In this document: piece by piece, positions 54,789 to 64,000 of the stretch | How the letters are laid out: each line of letters begins with the position of its first letter | Position numbering within the stretch: position 1 is the stretch's first letter | Assembly: GCF_014202575.1 (NCBI RefSeq) | Contig: NZ_JACHHB010000006.1 | Span: forward strand, 1-64,000 | Source: Texcoconibacillus texcoconensis | GTDB lineage: Bacteria; Bacillota; Bacilli; Bacillales; Salisediminibacteriaceae | DNA length: 64,000 nucleotides | Direction of reading: 5' to 3' | The notes under the pieces: model-generated | Seen by the model: the letters and a program-made list of their open reading frames with translations, nothing else | Databases searched by the model: none | What the model was told of the DNA's origin: nothing | Translations under genes and position numbers: made by a program

Positions 54789-54962
54789 AATTGGGCTATC
54801 GCACGTGTTAAAAAAGACATGTCGGGGAAAATGAAAAAAAGAAGATTTTGTCGGAATATATAGGCAACGGGGCATTCTTTCGCTATAATAAGTCAAGACA
54901 TGTAAAAGAACGTCGAAATATGTCGTGAAACAAGAGACTTCATAATAACTCAGGTGATACAT

Positions 54963-56996
54963 ATGAACGCTGAACAACAATTACTGCAAAAAATTCAACA
55001 GTTTGTCGATGGTATTGATGACCAAATTGCTGTCCTTGATTTAACAGGATTAATCATCATTGTTAACGTTTCCTGGATGAGTTTTGCGAAAGAAATTCGT
55101 CATGATCCAAAGGAATTCGGCATCGGTGTTAATTATCTAGATGTTTTACAAGAAGAGGGCAGACCTCTGCCTACAGAAATTGTGCAAGAAGTGATATATG
55201 AAAAAACAGTCTATCAACAAACGTACTCATATCAAATCGGTGATGAAAATCGGTGGTATAAAATGTCCGTTTCACCAGTTGTTAATGACAAAGACGAGAC
55301 CTATGCCGTGATGGTAAGACATATAGACATTACCGATGTGGTTGAATACAAAAACGAAGTCTATGAAGTCCTTGAAAGCATTACAGACGGGTTTTTAGGG
55401 ATCTCTGAGGATCATACATTTTTTTACGTAAATGATCGGGCTGCGGAAATTTTACAAATGGACACAGAAGAATTATTAGGCCGTGATTATTTTGAAGTTT
55501 TTCCAGACTTAGAAGGAACGAAATTTGCAGACGGTTTTTACCGTGCAGTTGACGACAAAGAAACTGTGCGGATGGAAGAATATTACCCTCGACTTGATGC
55601 ATGGTATCAAGTTCACTTTTATCCTCGACAGCGCGGAGGTTGTTCAATATATTTTCAAAACATTGATGAGCGGAAACGTACCGAAGAACAACTACGTTTT
55701 TCCGCCTATTATGATGAATTGACGCATTTGTCTAATCGAAAGTACTTGGATCAAGCGATCGATGACATGATTGAACGTGCATCAACACAAGGCCAAACAT
55801 TTGCTGTATTATTCGTTGATTTGAATGATTTTAAAAGGATTAATGACCTTTATAGTCATGCCGAAGGGGATTTGCTGCTAGAAGAAATGGCGAAACGCCT
55901 AAAAAACTTTTTAGGTTCAGAGCATTTCATTGCCCGTTTTGGCGGTGATGAGTTCGTAGTGCTCATTGAGAATCGTGATGGAAAAGCGGGACATAACCGT
56001 GAGATGTTTTCTAAGTTGTTATTACGAGAAATTCAGCGGCCGATACAGATCGCAGATAATGAACATACCGTTTCAGCAAGTATTGGAATAAGTTATTTTC
56101 CAGATGATGGTGAAACGAAAGGAGATTTATTGAGAGCAGCTGACACGGCGATGTACAGTGCCAAACGGATAAAAACGAAGGGCGACGAAGTAAAAACATA
56201 TGAAAAACAGATGCATACAGATTTAAGTTATCGAGTGAAATTGCTGGAGGATTTTAGTGCAGCATTAGAAAATGATGATATTTATTTTGTCGTCCAACCA
56301 CAAGTAGAAATGGACACAGGGAAAATTATAGGTGCAGAATTTTTAACGCGTTGGCTCCATCCGGAGTTTGGGATGATTTCACCAATGACATTTATTCCTA
56401 TCGCTGAAGAAAGCGGTTTAATGACACCTTTAACGGAAAAGTTGCTTGATCAAGTGATGACATCTTTGACGGTTTGGCAAAACGATGATGGTTATAAAGG
56501 GAGTGTCGCACTTAATCTACCGACGGCGTTACTTTCGAACCGAACGTTTATGGAACAGATTTTATATTGGATCGATGAATATAAAATTCCAAAGGGCTCG
56601 TTGGAAGTAGAGATTACCGAAAGTGTACAGTTGTTTTCGACACTCAATACGCAGGATCACTTAGCGATGTTGAAAGAGGCTGGTGTTCTCATTTCGATTG
56701 ATGATTTTGGTACCGACTATTCTAATTTTTCATACTTAATGCAGTTACCAGTTGATAAAGTGAAAATCGATCGTTCGTTTGTTAGACAGATCGGTGTTGA
56801 TCAACGGTCTGAAGATGTTTTGGAGGCGCTCATTTTATTGTCGGAAAAGCTTGGTTATGCTTGCCTTGCTGAAGGTGTTGAGACAGAAGAACAGCGTGAC
56901 TTTTTAGTGAATAAAGGGTGTCGGTTCGCGCAAGGGTACTTTTATTTTAAACCGATGAATATCACGTCATTTTCGGAACAGCTTTCTTCGAAATGA
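54963..56996 (+). CDS. PAS-PAS-GGDEF-EAL c-di-GMP enzyme
   Basis: A 677-residue soluble protein. PAS 1 covers about 10-115 (ending MVRHIDITDVVEYKNEVYEV). PAS 2 covers about 125-235. The GGDEF domain covers about 245-405 with FGGDEFVVLI intact, so cyclase activity is possible. The EAL domain covers about 420-675 with AEFLTRW in place of EALxRW, and EITESVQLF, SIDDFGTDYSNFSYL and VKIDRSFV present. The catalytic Glu, DDFGT and Lys are retained, so phosphodiesterase activity is plausible. It has no membrane segment. AGGTG precedes ATG 54963. It lies between nitrate transport and flagellar genes and likely tunes motility. Confidence 0.92.
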   Translation: MNAEQQLLQKIQQFVDGIDDQIAVLDLTGLIIIVNVSWMSFAKEIRHDPKEFGIGVNYLDVLQEEGRPLPTEIVQEVIYEKTVYQQTYSYQIGDENRWYKMSVSPVVNDKDETYAVMVRHIDITDVVEYKNEVYEVLESITDGFLGISEDHTFFYVNDRAAEILQMDTEELLGRDYFEVFPDLEGTKFADGFYRAVDDKETVRMEEYYPRLDAWYQVHFYPRQRGGCSIYFQNIDERKRTEEQLRFSAYYDELTHLSNRKYLDQAIDDMIERASTQGQTFAVLFVDLNDFKRINDLYSHAEGDLLLEEMAKRLKNFLGSEHFIARFGGDEFVVLIENRDGKAGHNREMFSKLLLREIQRPIQIADNEHTVSASIGISYFPDDGETKGDLLRAADTAMYSAKRIKTKGDEVKTYEKQMHTDLSYRVKLLEDFSAALENDDIYFVVQPQVEMDTGKIIGAEFLTRWLHPEFGMISPMTFIPIAEESGLMTPLTEKLLDQVMTSLTVWQNDDGYKGSVALNLPTALLSNRTFMEQILYWIDEYKIPKGSLEVEITESVQLFSTLNTQDHLAMLKEAGVLISIDDFGTDYSNFSYLMQLPVDKVKIDRSFVRQIGVDQRSEDVLEALILLSEKLGYACLAEGVETEEQRDFLVNKGCRFAQGYFYFKPMNITSFSEQLSSK

Positions 56997-57102
56997 CGGG
57001 GATTGATGTTTCTGTCGTTGGCAAGGAAGTGTACATCAAATCATAGTGAAGGAAAATCTTGTATGAATTATCCACATTTCTCTTCTTTTCAAAAAGTTTT
57101 TA

Positions 57103-57129
57103 TAAACTTTTGTCGTGGGATTCCGATAT
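57103..57129 (+). promoter_or_regulatory. SigD promoter of flaG-fliD
   Basis: TAAA, exactly 15 bp, then TCCGATAT, matching TAAA-N15-GCCGATAT with one mismatch. The flaG start is about 50 bp downstream. Confidence 0.75.
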
Positions 57130-57177
57130 AAAGAGTAGATGGTGATTTCTTTTCTCTTGAAGGGAGTGTGGTGTAGC

Positions 57178-57540
57178 GTGAAAATCGATGGCGCAATGTC
57201 GTTTCCGGAGTCTCGGGGGGAGACTTTGAGTAGTGATAGAAAAGGTCATGAAGGGGAGAAGACAGTTAGTGAGTCGATTCGCGAGACCGTAAAGAAAGGG
57301 CAAGATCAGTCTTGGGATCGTGAGACGCTTGAGGAGAAGGTTGAGGGAATGAATGAATTTATGGCGAAAAATTTCCGTGACCTTGAGTTTCAAATTCATG
57401 ATCAGTTGGACCGTGTGTATGTTCAAGTGATGGAGCGTGGCACGGATGAGATCATTCGTGAGGTGCCGCCAGAGAAGTTTCTCGATATGGTTGCTTCGAT
57501 GATGGAGAGTGTCGGCATGCTTGTCGACGAACGATTATAA
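57178..57540 (+). CDS. flaG: FlaG-family flagellar protein
   Basis: A 120-residue protein whose C-terminal half has the FlaG pattern: DLEFQIHDQLDRVYVQVMER, then DEIIREVPPEKFLDMVASMM. The N-terminal half is charged and unstructured (SRGETLSSDRKGHEGEKT). FlaG influences filament length and is usually next to fliD, as here, 100 bp upstream. The start is GTG with a partial site; an in-frame ATG 39 bp upstream would add a hydrophobic stretch that FlaG proteins lack. A weak hairpin (about 57564-57593) separates it from fliD. Confidence 0.88.
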   Translation: MKIDGAMSFPESRGETLSSDRKGHEGEKTVSESIRETVKKGQDQSWDRETLEEKVEGMNEFMAKNFRDLEFQIHDQLDRVYVQVMERGTDEIIREVPPEKFLDMVASMMESVGMLVDERL

Positions 57541-57642
57541 TCTTGATTTTGTTTCACAAACGAAAAGGCAGGCAATGATGCTTGTCTTTTTTCCTTTTAC
57601 ATAGAGAAATCACTTTAGGAACGGAACGATTAAGGAGGAGAA

Positions 57643-59313
57643 ATGATGACGGATATCATCAATAATAGCAATCGTATGATGGGGATGGCATCGGGGATGG
57701 ATGTTGATAATCAAGTCCGTGAATTGATGCAACTTGAGCGTGAACCGCTCGACCGTATGGAATCGGATCGTAATGAGTTAGAATTGAAGGTCGATGAGTA
57801 TCGTGAAATGAATATGAAGTTTCAAAGTTTTGATGATAAACTTTTCAATGATTTAACCATGCGTGGGAATATGATGCAAAAGGATGTCACGAGTTCGGAT
57901 GAAAGTCGTGTTTCGGCGCGAGCGAGTGCGGATGTCGGTGATTTTAATATTCGCATTGATGAAGTGGAACAACTTGCGACACCAGAGACAGTTGTTGGTG
58001 GGGAGATTGATGATTTTGAGGATCTTGATCCGGATGCGCCGTTGGAGGAACAAATGGATTTGCTAGGGTTAGATGATGTTGATTTAGAAGGCAATAAAAT
58101 CATCACCTACGATGGAGACGGAAATCAACAAGGTGATGATGATGAGATTGAGATCGATACGGACGATTCACTCAATGACATCATCGACGACATTAATAGT
58201 TCAGATGCAGGTGTGACGATGTTTTATGACGAGTTTGCAGGGAAAGTGTCAGTTACGCGTGATGAAACGGGGGTGTATAATCCTGATACTGAACTTGATA
58301 GTGAAGATGGTGAAGGGTACGAACGTGAGATCAAGTTTGAAGGTGATTTTTTAACGAAAGGATTAAAATTACCTGATGACAGTGAAGAGGGAGATTATAG
58401 TGATAAAGATATTGATGACATTGAAGGTGCGAGCCTAACAAAAGCCCAAAATGCCGAGTTCACCGTCAACGGGATGACAACGGAGCGTCAATCGAACAGT
58501 TTCGACTACAACGGAGTAGAAATCACATTGCACGACCAGTTTGATGCCGAAGACGGTTCCGTTAACTTAAATGTGGAAACAGATGCCGATCATATGGTCG
58601 ATGAAATCCTTGAATTTGTTGATACATACAATGAGTTGATCATCGATGTTGATGAAAAGATCAGTGAAGAATATGATCGCGAATACCAGGTGCTTACAGA
58701 TCGACAAATGCAGGAAATGGAAGAAAGAGAAGTAGAAATGTGGCAAGAGCGTTCGCGAAGTGGTTTATTACGAAATGATCAGATTTTACGAAGTGGACTC
58801 GACGGTTTGCGAAATGTTGCTTATGATCAAGTTCACACAGGCAGTGACGAGATCACCCACCTCACGGATGTTGGGATTGAAACATCAGATGATTATTTGC
58901 AGCGTGGTCAGCTTGTCGTTGATGAAGATGAATTGCGTTCAGCTGTAGAGGATGATCCAGAAGCTGTCTATCAACTGTTTGCAAGTGATGGAAGTGATGA
59001 CGGTGAAGAGAGTGATCGGCCGTCCTGGAGTACAGGGACAGGAGAAGGGATTGCTCGACAAATGCGTGATCAAATTAGTCAGACGACGGATTCACTGACG
59101 GAACGTGCGGGCAATGAGTTTTCAGCGACGAATGACAACTTTACTTTGGGACGTGAAATCAATCAAGCCGAAGATCAAATGGCGAATTTCGAACGCCGCC
59201 TTCAACAAACGGAAGATCGTTATTGGGATCAATTTAGGCGCATGGAACAAGCAATGGCAGAGGCGCAGCAACAATCACAGCAAATGATGTCACAGATGGG
59301 CGGCATGATGTAA
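57643..59313 (+). CDS. fliD: FliD flagellar filament cap protein
   Basis: A 556-residue cap (HAP2) protein. The N-terminus (MGMASGMDVDNQVRELMQLE, REPLDRMESDRNELE) and C-terminus (NQAEDQMANFERRLQQTEDR then QFRRMEQAMAEAQQQSQQMM) are the conserved coiled-coil ends of FliD. The middle is exceptionally rich in Asp and Glu (for example DGDGNQQGDDDEIEIDTDD), as expected for a protein exposed to high salt. It is exported through the flagellar channel. AAGGAGGAG precedes the start; ATG 57643 or 57646 are both possible. fliS, which normally follows fliD, is not found downstream. Confidence 0.92.
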   Translation: MMTDIINNSNRMMGMASGMDVDNQVRELMQLEREPLDRMESDRNELELKVDEYREMNMKFQSFDDKLFNDLTMRGNMMQKDVTSSDESRVSARASADVGDFNIRIDEVEQLATPETVVGGEIDDFEDLDPDAPLEEQMDLLGLDDVDLEGNKIITYDGDGNQQGDDDEIEIDTDDSLNDIIDDINSSDAGVTMFYDEFAGKVSVTRDETGVYNPDTELDSEDGEGYEREIKFEGDFLTKGLKLPDDSEEGDYSDKDIDDIEGASLTKAQNAEFTVNGMTTERQSNSFDYNGVEITLHDQFDAEDGSVNLNVETDADHMVDEILEFVDTYNELIIDVDEKISEEYDREYQVLTDRQMQEMEEREVEMWQERSRSGLLRNDQILRSGLDGLRNVAYDQVHTGSDEITHLTDVGIETSDDYLQRGQLVVDEDELRSAVEDDPEAVYQLFASDGSDDGEESDRPSWSTGTGEGIARQMRDQISQTTDSLTERAGNEFSATNDNFTLGREINQAEDQMANFERRLQQTEDRYWDQFRRMEQAMAEAQQQSQQMMSQMGGMM

Positions 59314-59332
59314 GTAGGTCGTTAAAAATACG

Positions 59333-59372
59333 GCGCGAGTGTGTTTTCTAGCACGTTCGCGTTTTTTCTTTT
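59333..59372 (+). terminator. Terminator after fliD
   Basis: GCGCGAGTGTG pairs imperfectly with GCACGTTCGCG, followed by TTTTTTCTTTT. Confidence 0.65.
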
Positions 59373-59520
59373 GTATATGGGGAAAATATCAGTTTGACTG
59401 TCTTTTTTTAGAGGAAGAATATTTATATACGTGAGCCAATTCATAATGAAGGATTTTAACAAACATCAGGAATGTAATCAGTCATCACGAAGGTTAACGT
59501 TCGTTTTTGAACGAGTGATT

Positions 59521-59670
59521 GAAACGAAAGACGGCGACTCAAAGGAGAAGCGCAGTCTGAGGATCCAATTCAGCGACGGTTTGTGGAGCTGAATTTAGCT
59601 GAAGACAAGCCCTTGGGAAAGTGTCCGCCTGCAGTGGAAATCACAATCGCTGTTCGGGAATGATCTTTAC
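59521..59670. repeat. Bacillales-type dispersed intergenic repeat, degenerate copy
   Basis: The segment has the layout GGCGACTC..GGAGAAGCGCAGTCTGAGGA, CAAGCCCTTGGGAAAGTG, TCCGCCTGCAGTGGAAATCA. This resembles a REP-like element that I recall as common between genes in Bacillales (GCGACTCC...GGGAAAAGC ... GCCTG-AGCGGAAATCAAC). It is non-coding and occupies the position where fliS would be expected. The remaining bases of 59373-59785 show no gene. Confidence 0.6.
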
Positions 59671-59785
59671 ATCATCTATTATGAAATTCATTCGCGTAAA
59701 AGAATTTGTTTCTCTAAACGACTGGGGAACTGGGGAATGATATAAGGTGACATCAATATCACCTAAGATGTGAGAGGGATCATAA

Positions 59786-62206
59786 ATGGATGAAAAATTA
59801 TCGATAGATCACACATTCTTTTTTAATCAATTTATTAATCATTTGGATGAAGCAGTATTTGTATTGGAAGTGCATGACGAAAGCACATTTACGTATGTCG
59901 TGGCTGATACGAAGGCGCATCAATTAGCGGGTTTTACTAGCGATGTGATGAATAAAAGGATTGAAGATGTGCTACCTGAACGAGAGTCGGTAGATATGAT
60001 AAAAAAATACAAAACAGTCGTTTTATCAAAGCAATCATCGCGGTTTGTTTATGAAAGAAACGGAATGATTGCTGAAACGACGTTGTCACCGATCTTCAAT
60101 GAACAAGGTGAAGTGCAATATATTATGGCCATCACACGTGATGTGACGGAGAGGGAAAATCAGTTCGTTGCTTTAAAGAAGAGTGAAGAAAAATATGCTT
60201 CGCTCTTTTTAAACAATAGTGATGCGATATTTTCGATCGATAACGACGGCAAATTTATAGAAGTGAACCCAGGCGCCCAAAGAATGTTAGGTTTTTCAGA
60301 AGAGGAGCTCTTGAATAAAACCTTTCATCCATTCATTGTTCCAGAAGATATAGAAAAAACAGAATCACACTTTTCGCTAGCGAAACAAGGTTCTACACAA
60401 ATGTACGAAATTGAAGTGATCAATAAACACGGTGAACAAATGCGTTTATCTGTGACGAATGTCCCGATCATTGTTGATGGAGAATTTGTCGGTGTCTATG
60501 GAATGGCTAAGGATGTTACAAAAGAAAGGCGATTAGAAAAGCAACTTCAAAAGAGTGAGCAACGATACCGTTCGTTATATGAGTATAATTCAGATGCAAT
60601 TTTTGCGATGGACTTAGCTGGTAATTATTTAGGCGGAAACGAGAGTGTCCAAAAACTTACAGGGTATACAGATGAAGAATTGAAACAGTTATCGTTTCAG
60701 TCTCTCATTTCTGTTGAGGATTTACCGAAATCGCTCAACCACTTTGAAGAAGTGAAAAAAGGCGTACCTCAACATTATGAATGCACGCTTTTTAATAAAT
60801 ACAATCAACGTCTTACGTTTAACATGAAGAATGTGCCGATATATGAAAATGGTGAAATTGTAGGGATTTACGGTGTCGGAAAAGATATAAGTGAAAATAA
60901 GAAATATGAAAAAAGAATTCATGAGATGGCCTATTATGATCAAGTGACTGATTTACCGAACCGAAGTTTGTTTAATGACCGACTATCTCAAGCGATGAAG
61001 TATACGCAAAAAGAAGGCAAGTCGTTAGCTGTTTTATTCAAGGACTTAGATGGTTTTAAACCGGTCAATGATACAATGGGCCATGATGTCGGTGATCAAT
61101 TGCTTATAGAAGCAGGAGAACGATTTAAAGCTTGTTTAAAAGATGATCATACAATCGCGCGTGTTGGTGGAGACGAATTTATGGTGATGTTACCTAACGT
61201 CACTGAAGAAGAAGCGGTGAGTATTGGGGAGTCTTTAATTGCAGCGATCAAAAAACCGTTTGTATTAGAAGAAGTCACTTTTCACTTGTCAGTAAGTATA
61301 GGAGTGTCGATGTATCGAGGAGGAGAGGACGAGACCGTAAATACGCTCACGAAAAAAGCAGATACGGCGATGTATTACATTAAAGATCGGGGTAAAGATA
61401 ATCTTATTGTTTACGATCATTCTATGGAAGAAGATACGCTGAAGCGCGTAATATTGGATGATAATATCCGAAAAGCATTGGCAAATGAAGAGTTTATATT
61501 ACAGTATCAACCGATTATTAATGTGAAAAGCGGTGAAACGGTTGGATTTGAAGCGCTTGTACGCTGGCATCATGAACAACAAGGTATCATATCGCCAGCT
61601 GAATTTATTCCGTTAGCCGAGGAAACTGGGCTCATTATTCCGTTAGGTGAGTGGGTATTAAAAACCGCTTGTTTACAGTTAAAAGAATGGCACGAAAAAG
61701 AGGATTCACGGATTAGAATGTCTGTCAATGTGTCTGTGCGTCAATTACAACAGCGGCAGACTTTTATTCAAACAGTCAAAGACGTGATTGAAGAAACGGG
61801 AATTGATCCGCAATGTTTAGATTTAGAAGTGACGGAGACAGTACTTATGGAAAGTGAGCAGGACATCATGGACACTTTGCAAGCATTACGAGAATTGGGT
61901 GTAAGCATTTCTATTGATGATTTTGGGACAGGCTACTCATCGATGAAGCATTTGAAAACGTGTGCGATTAACACGATTAAAATCGACCGCTCTTTCGTGA
62001 GTGATGTGACCCATTCCAACCAGAGTCGTGCGATAGTAAAATCGCTGATGTTGCTCGCTCAACAATTGAAAATCAACACTGTAAGTGAAGGGGTAGAAAA
62101 TGAAGAACAGCTGAATCGTTTACTGTCGGAAAATTGCCAGGAGACGCAAGGCTTTTATTTTAGCCCGCCTGTTTCGGCAGAAGAAGCGAAGAGGTTTATA
62201 AAATAG
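59786..62206 (+). CDS. PAS-PAS-PAS-GGDEF-EAL c-di-GMP enzyme
   Basis: An 806-residue soluble protein with three PAS domains. They cover about 10-125 (ending MAITRDVTERENQFVALKKS), 130-255 and 260-380; PAS 2 and 3 share SDAIF and VPII/VGVYGMAKD-like segments and look like an internal duplication. A GGDEF domain with RVGGDEFMVML follows (about 390-545), then an EAL domain with GFEALVRWHHEQQGIISPAE, LEVTETVLME, SIDDFGTGYSSMKHL and IKIDRSFV. Both catalytic motifs are canonical, so it could make or degrade c-di-GMP depending on input. GAGAGGG precedes the ATG. It is the second such enzyme within 5 kb of flaG-fliD. Confidence 0.93.
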   Translation: MDEKLSIDHTFFFNQFINHLDEAVFVLEVHDESTFTYVVADTKAHQLAGFTSDVMNKRIEDVLPERESVDMIKKYKTVVLSKQSSRFVYERNGMIAETTLSPIFNEQGEVQYIMAITRDVTERENQFVALKKSEEKYASLFLNNSDAIFSIDNDGKFIEVNPGAQRMLGFSEEELLNKTFHPFIVPEDIEKTESHFSLAKQGSTQMYEIEVINKHGEQMRLSVTNVPIIVDGEFVGVYGMAKDVTKERRLEKQLQKSEQRYRSLYEYNSDAIFAMDLAGNYLGGNESVQKLTGYTDEELKQLSFQSLISVEDLPKSLNHFEEVKKGVPQHYECTLFNKYNQRLTFNMKNVPIYENGEIVGIYGVGKDISENKKYEKRIHEMAYYDQVTDLPNRSLFNDRLSQAMKYTQKEGKSLAVLFKDLDGFKPVNDTMGHDVGDQLLIEAGERFKACLKDDHTIARVGGDEFMVMLPNVTEEEAVSIGESLIAAIKKPFVLEEVTFHLSVSIGVSMYRGGEDETVNTLTKKADTAMYYIKDRGKDNLIVYDHSMEEDTLKRVILDDNIRKALANEEFILQYQPIINVKSGETVGFEALVRWHHEQQGIISPAEFIPLAEETGLIIPLGEWVLKTACLQLKEWHEKEDSRIRMSVNVSVRQLQQRQTFIQTVKDVIEETGIDPQCLDLEVTETVLMESEQDIMDTLQALRELGVSISIDDFGTGYSSMKHLKTCAINTIKIDRSFVSDVTHSNQSRAIVKSLMLLAQQLKINTVSEGVENEEQLNRLLSENCQETQGFYFSPPVSAEEAKRFIK

Positions 62207-62227
62207 GATACTTGCTTTGAGTGGTGG

Positions 62228-62260
62228 CGGTCCCTCTTTATTACTAAAGAGGGGACCGTC
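62228..62260. terminator. Bidirectional terminator
   Basis: CGGTCCCTCTTTA pairs with TAAAGAGGGGACCG around TTAC. It lies between two convergent genes. Confidence 0.8.
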
Positions 62261-62476
62261 TTATTTATTGATGCGAATGTACTCTCCGTGCGCTAATACA
62301 GTGCGAATCGGTGTTTCAGTTTGTTCCATTTTCTTTTTCAATTTTTCATCCATCACTTCAACGACGACGGATCGTTCCAGTACGTTGATCACCTTAAATT
62401 CAATACCACCACTCTCAACGACTTCATCAATTTCTGCAATATCTTCTGTTTTTGGTTCATTATTCTCGTTACTCAC
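62261..62476 (-). CDS. Small DUF2187-like protein
   Basis: A 71-residue acidic protein. GIEFKVINVLERSVVVEVMD and RTVLAHGEYIRI resemble the YkvS/DUF2187 family end (VIKVLENSVVVD....TVVNHKNYKVI), a small beta-barrel-like fold of unknown function. Its N-terminal 20 residues are an acidic extension. GAAAGGGTTG precedes the ATG, giving a fair ribosome site. The region 62477-62868 upstream holds its promoter and that of the divergent chemoreceptor but no clear motif. Confidence 0.55.
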   Translation of the reverse strand: MSNENNEPKTEDIAEIDEVVESGGIEFKVINVLERSVVVEVMDEKLKKKMEQTETPIRTVLAHGEYIRINK

Positions 62477-62868
62477 TCGTCAACAACCCTTTCATAAAAG
62501 TATCTGTACGATAGTCCAACCAACTACTTAATTTATCATGATTCCGCCTTTACCTTCAATCATAATATTATATAAAAAGCCATAAATCATACAATTTTCA
62601 ATGAATTAGTCACGTATTAAAAATCTGAGCATGCAGCAATTGACGACGTGTGTCGTAAAACGGAATATGATGTTATAATATGTCGATGTGTAGAAGTAGT
62701 ATGTTAATAGGGACTTGGGATTAAATAACAATTCTGAAAAGTGAGAACTTGCATGATCGTTATTGTGAGGTCTCTTTGTTCACTGTAACAATGAACGAAA
62801 ATAATGGTTTGTTGCAAGCGATTTCAGTAATCATCAACTTCATGAATGATACAGGAAGGAGAAAGTAA

Positions 62869-64000
62869 ATGCTCTCATTTTTTAATCAATGGAAAATAGG
62901 TACGAAGTTAAATGTTGTGATTTTTTTATCTTTTCTCATTTTTGTCATTATTGTCGGTTGGGTTGTGTACAACCAAGTGACAGAAGGTGTTGAACAATCT
63001 GTAGCGGATAAAGTGACGAGTGATATCCATGTCGCGAACTATATGCTAGAAGATTATGATTCTGGAGAGTGGCATATTGAAGGTGGCGAATTGTATAAAG
63101 GAGAGACGAGAATTAGTGGTGATTTTGAGATCATCGATGAAATTGGCAATAATACCGATGGACTCGTGACGATCTTTAAAAATAAACAACCAGTAACAAC
63201 GAATCTCATCATTGACGGTGAGCGGTCTCTTGGTGTAGAAGCTGAAGGAGAAACAGTGGAGGTCGTCCTCGGTCAAGGAGAGGAATTAGCTGGTGAGATC
63301 GATATCCTCGGGACAGATATGCAAACTGCTTATACACCGATACATAACGCCGACGATGAAGTAATTGGTATGATTTTCGTCGGTGCATCTCAAGAGGAAA
63401 TCAATGATACGGTATCATCGATGATGTCGTCTGTCGCCGTCGTTCTCTTGATCATGATTGCACTTGTAGGGACGACAATGGTGTGGATGACAAGAAGAAT
63501 GAGCGCTCGTTTACAAAACGTAAATGAAGCGTTAATGAAAGCAGGAGAAGGGGATTTATCGACAACGGTTGAAGACCAGTCTCATGATGAGATCGGCCAA
63601 CTTGTGCAAGGATTTAACGCGATGAAATCGAATTTGCAACAACTCATCCAACAAGTTGTCGAAACATCTGAGCAAGTAGCGGCATCATCCCAACAGCTAA
63701 CTGCAAGTTCCGATGAAACAACGAAAGCAACCGAGCAAATTACAGATTCGATTCAAGAGGTTGCGACAAGCACGGACGAACAATCAAAGAAATCAGATGA
63801 TGTACAAGGGGTCGTTAGTGATATATCTTCTGGTTTAGGCCATGTTTCTGAAAATATACAATCTGTTCATCAATCAGCACGTGACACTTCGAAAAAAGCA
63901 GAAGAAGGAACAAAGGTTATTAACCAAAGTATGCAGCAAATGGATACCATCCATGGAAAAACGAGTGCTTCGGCGCAACTCGTTCAACAGCTCGGTGAAA
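62869..64000 (+). CDS. Methyl-accepting chemotaxis protein, 3' end beyond window
   Basis: This frame is open from ATG 62869 to the window edge (377 codons). GGAAGGAGAAAG precedes it. TM1 reads LNVVIFLSFLIFVIIVGWVV. An extracellular single-Cache-like sensor of about 155 residues follows (VTSDIHVANYMLEDYDSG, GETRISGDFEIIDEIGNN, MIFVGASQEEINDTV). TM2 is VAVVLLIMIALVGTTMVWM, then HAMP (LMKAGEGDLSTTVEDQSHDE) and the start of the signalling helix (TSEQVAASSQQLTASSDE). Related sensors bind small organic acids, but the ligand here is unknown. Confidence 0.9.
   Translation, partial: MLSFFNQWKIGTKLNVVIFLSFLIFVIIVGWVVYNQVTEGVEQSVADKVTSDIHVANYMLEDYDSGEWHIEGGELYKGETRISGDFEIIDEIGNNTDGLVTIFKNKQPVTTNLIIDGERSLGVEAEGETVEVVLGQGEELAGEIDILGTDMQTAYTPIHNADDEVIGMIFVGASQEEINDTVSSMMSSVAVVLLIMIALVGTTMVWMTRRMSARLQNVNEALMKAGEGDLSTTVEDQSHDEIGQLVQGFNAMKSNLQQLIQQVVETSEQVAASSQQLTASSDETTKATEQITDSIQEVATSTDEQSKKSDDVQGVVSDISSGLGHVSENIQSVHQSARDTSKKAEEGTKVINQSMQQMDTIHGKTSASAQLVQQLGE

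Overview
This 64 kb window looks like a chromosomal segment of a haloalkaliphilic, low-to-moderate-GC Bacillaceae bacterium. The evidence is Bacillus-type ribosome binding sites, a Bacillus-type Fnr with a C-terminal cysteine cluster, a two-headed DynA dynamin, HemAT, cydABCD, FlaG/FliD with SigD-type promoters, an SbtA bicarbonate transporter with an MpsC-like protein, and a very acidic FliD. Species cannot be fixed from sequence alone.

Layout. (1) 1-5.8 kb is an accessory, decayed zone. It holds a 5'-truncated group II intron, a frameshifted ArsR-type regulator joined to a tyrosine-recombinase remnant, orphan secreted proteins, a stand-alone DnaA domain-I protein, and four copies of a short repeat carrying paired TTGTAAT words. 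(2) 5.8-13.2 kb holds a guanidine-modifying hydrolase, a YjfB-like motility protein, an operon of sulfur-relay proteins (TusA-like, DsrE-like, TusA-OsmC fusion) ending in a MetE-like methyltransferase, an aldo/keto reductase, a 21-bp-period repeat array and a luciferase-like monooxygenase. (3) 13.5-20.2 kb is a complete AT-rich type I Zorya anti-phage island, zorABCD. (4) 20.5-29.2 kb holds dynA, a CueP-like copper protein with one in-frame TGA at a conserved Cys codon followed by a SECIS-like hairpin, a NarK transporter with an Fnr box, and a frameshifted Z1-domain helicase gene. (5) 29.8-36.1 kb holds the glyoxylate bypass (malate synthase G, a small Cys-rich protein, isocitrate lyase) with shared palindromic operators, and a bicarbonate-uptake group (SbtA, a carbonic-anhydrase-like protein, MpsC-like). 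(6) 36.4-43.2 kb is cydABDC followed by twelve copies of a 52-bp palindromic tandem repeat. (7) 43.5-64 kb holds a dicarboxylate symporter, a 5'-nucleotidase, a dense DnaA-box cluster, DUF1858/DUF438-hemerythrin proteins, two chemoreceptors, fnr, hemAT, a second NarK, two PAS-GGDEF-EAL proteins, flaG-fliD and a small DUF2187-like protein.

How it fits together. Fnr-type boxes precede both narK genes and the DUF1858/DUF438 pair, and fnr lies in the same segment, so there is a local low-oxygen/nitrate regulon alongside cytochrome bd and the HemAT oxygen sensor. SigD-like promoters precede hemAT, flaG-fliD and probably one chemoreceptor, linking motility with c-di-GMP turnover. The most unusual signals are the candidate selenocysteine CueP, the DnaA-box cluster together with a lone DnaA domain-I protein, the TusA/DsrE/OsmC/MetE-like operon, and the helically phased 21-bp and 51/52-bp intergenic repeats that recur with different words after different genes.
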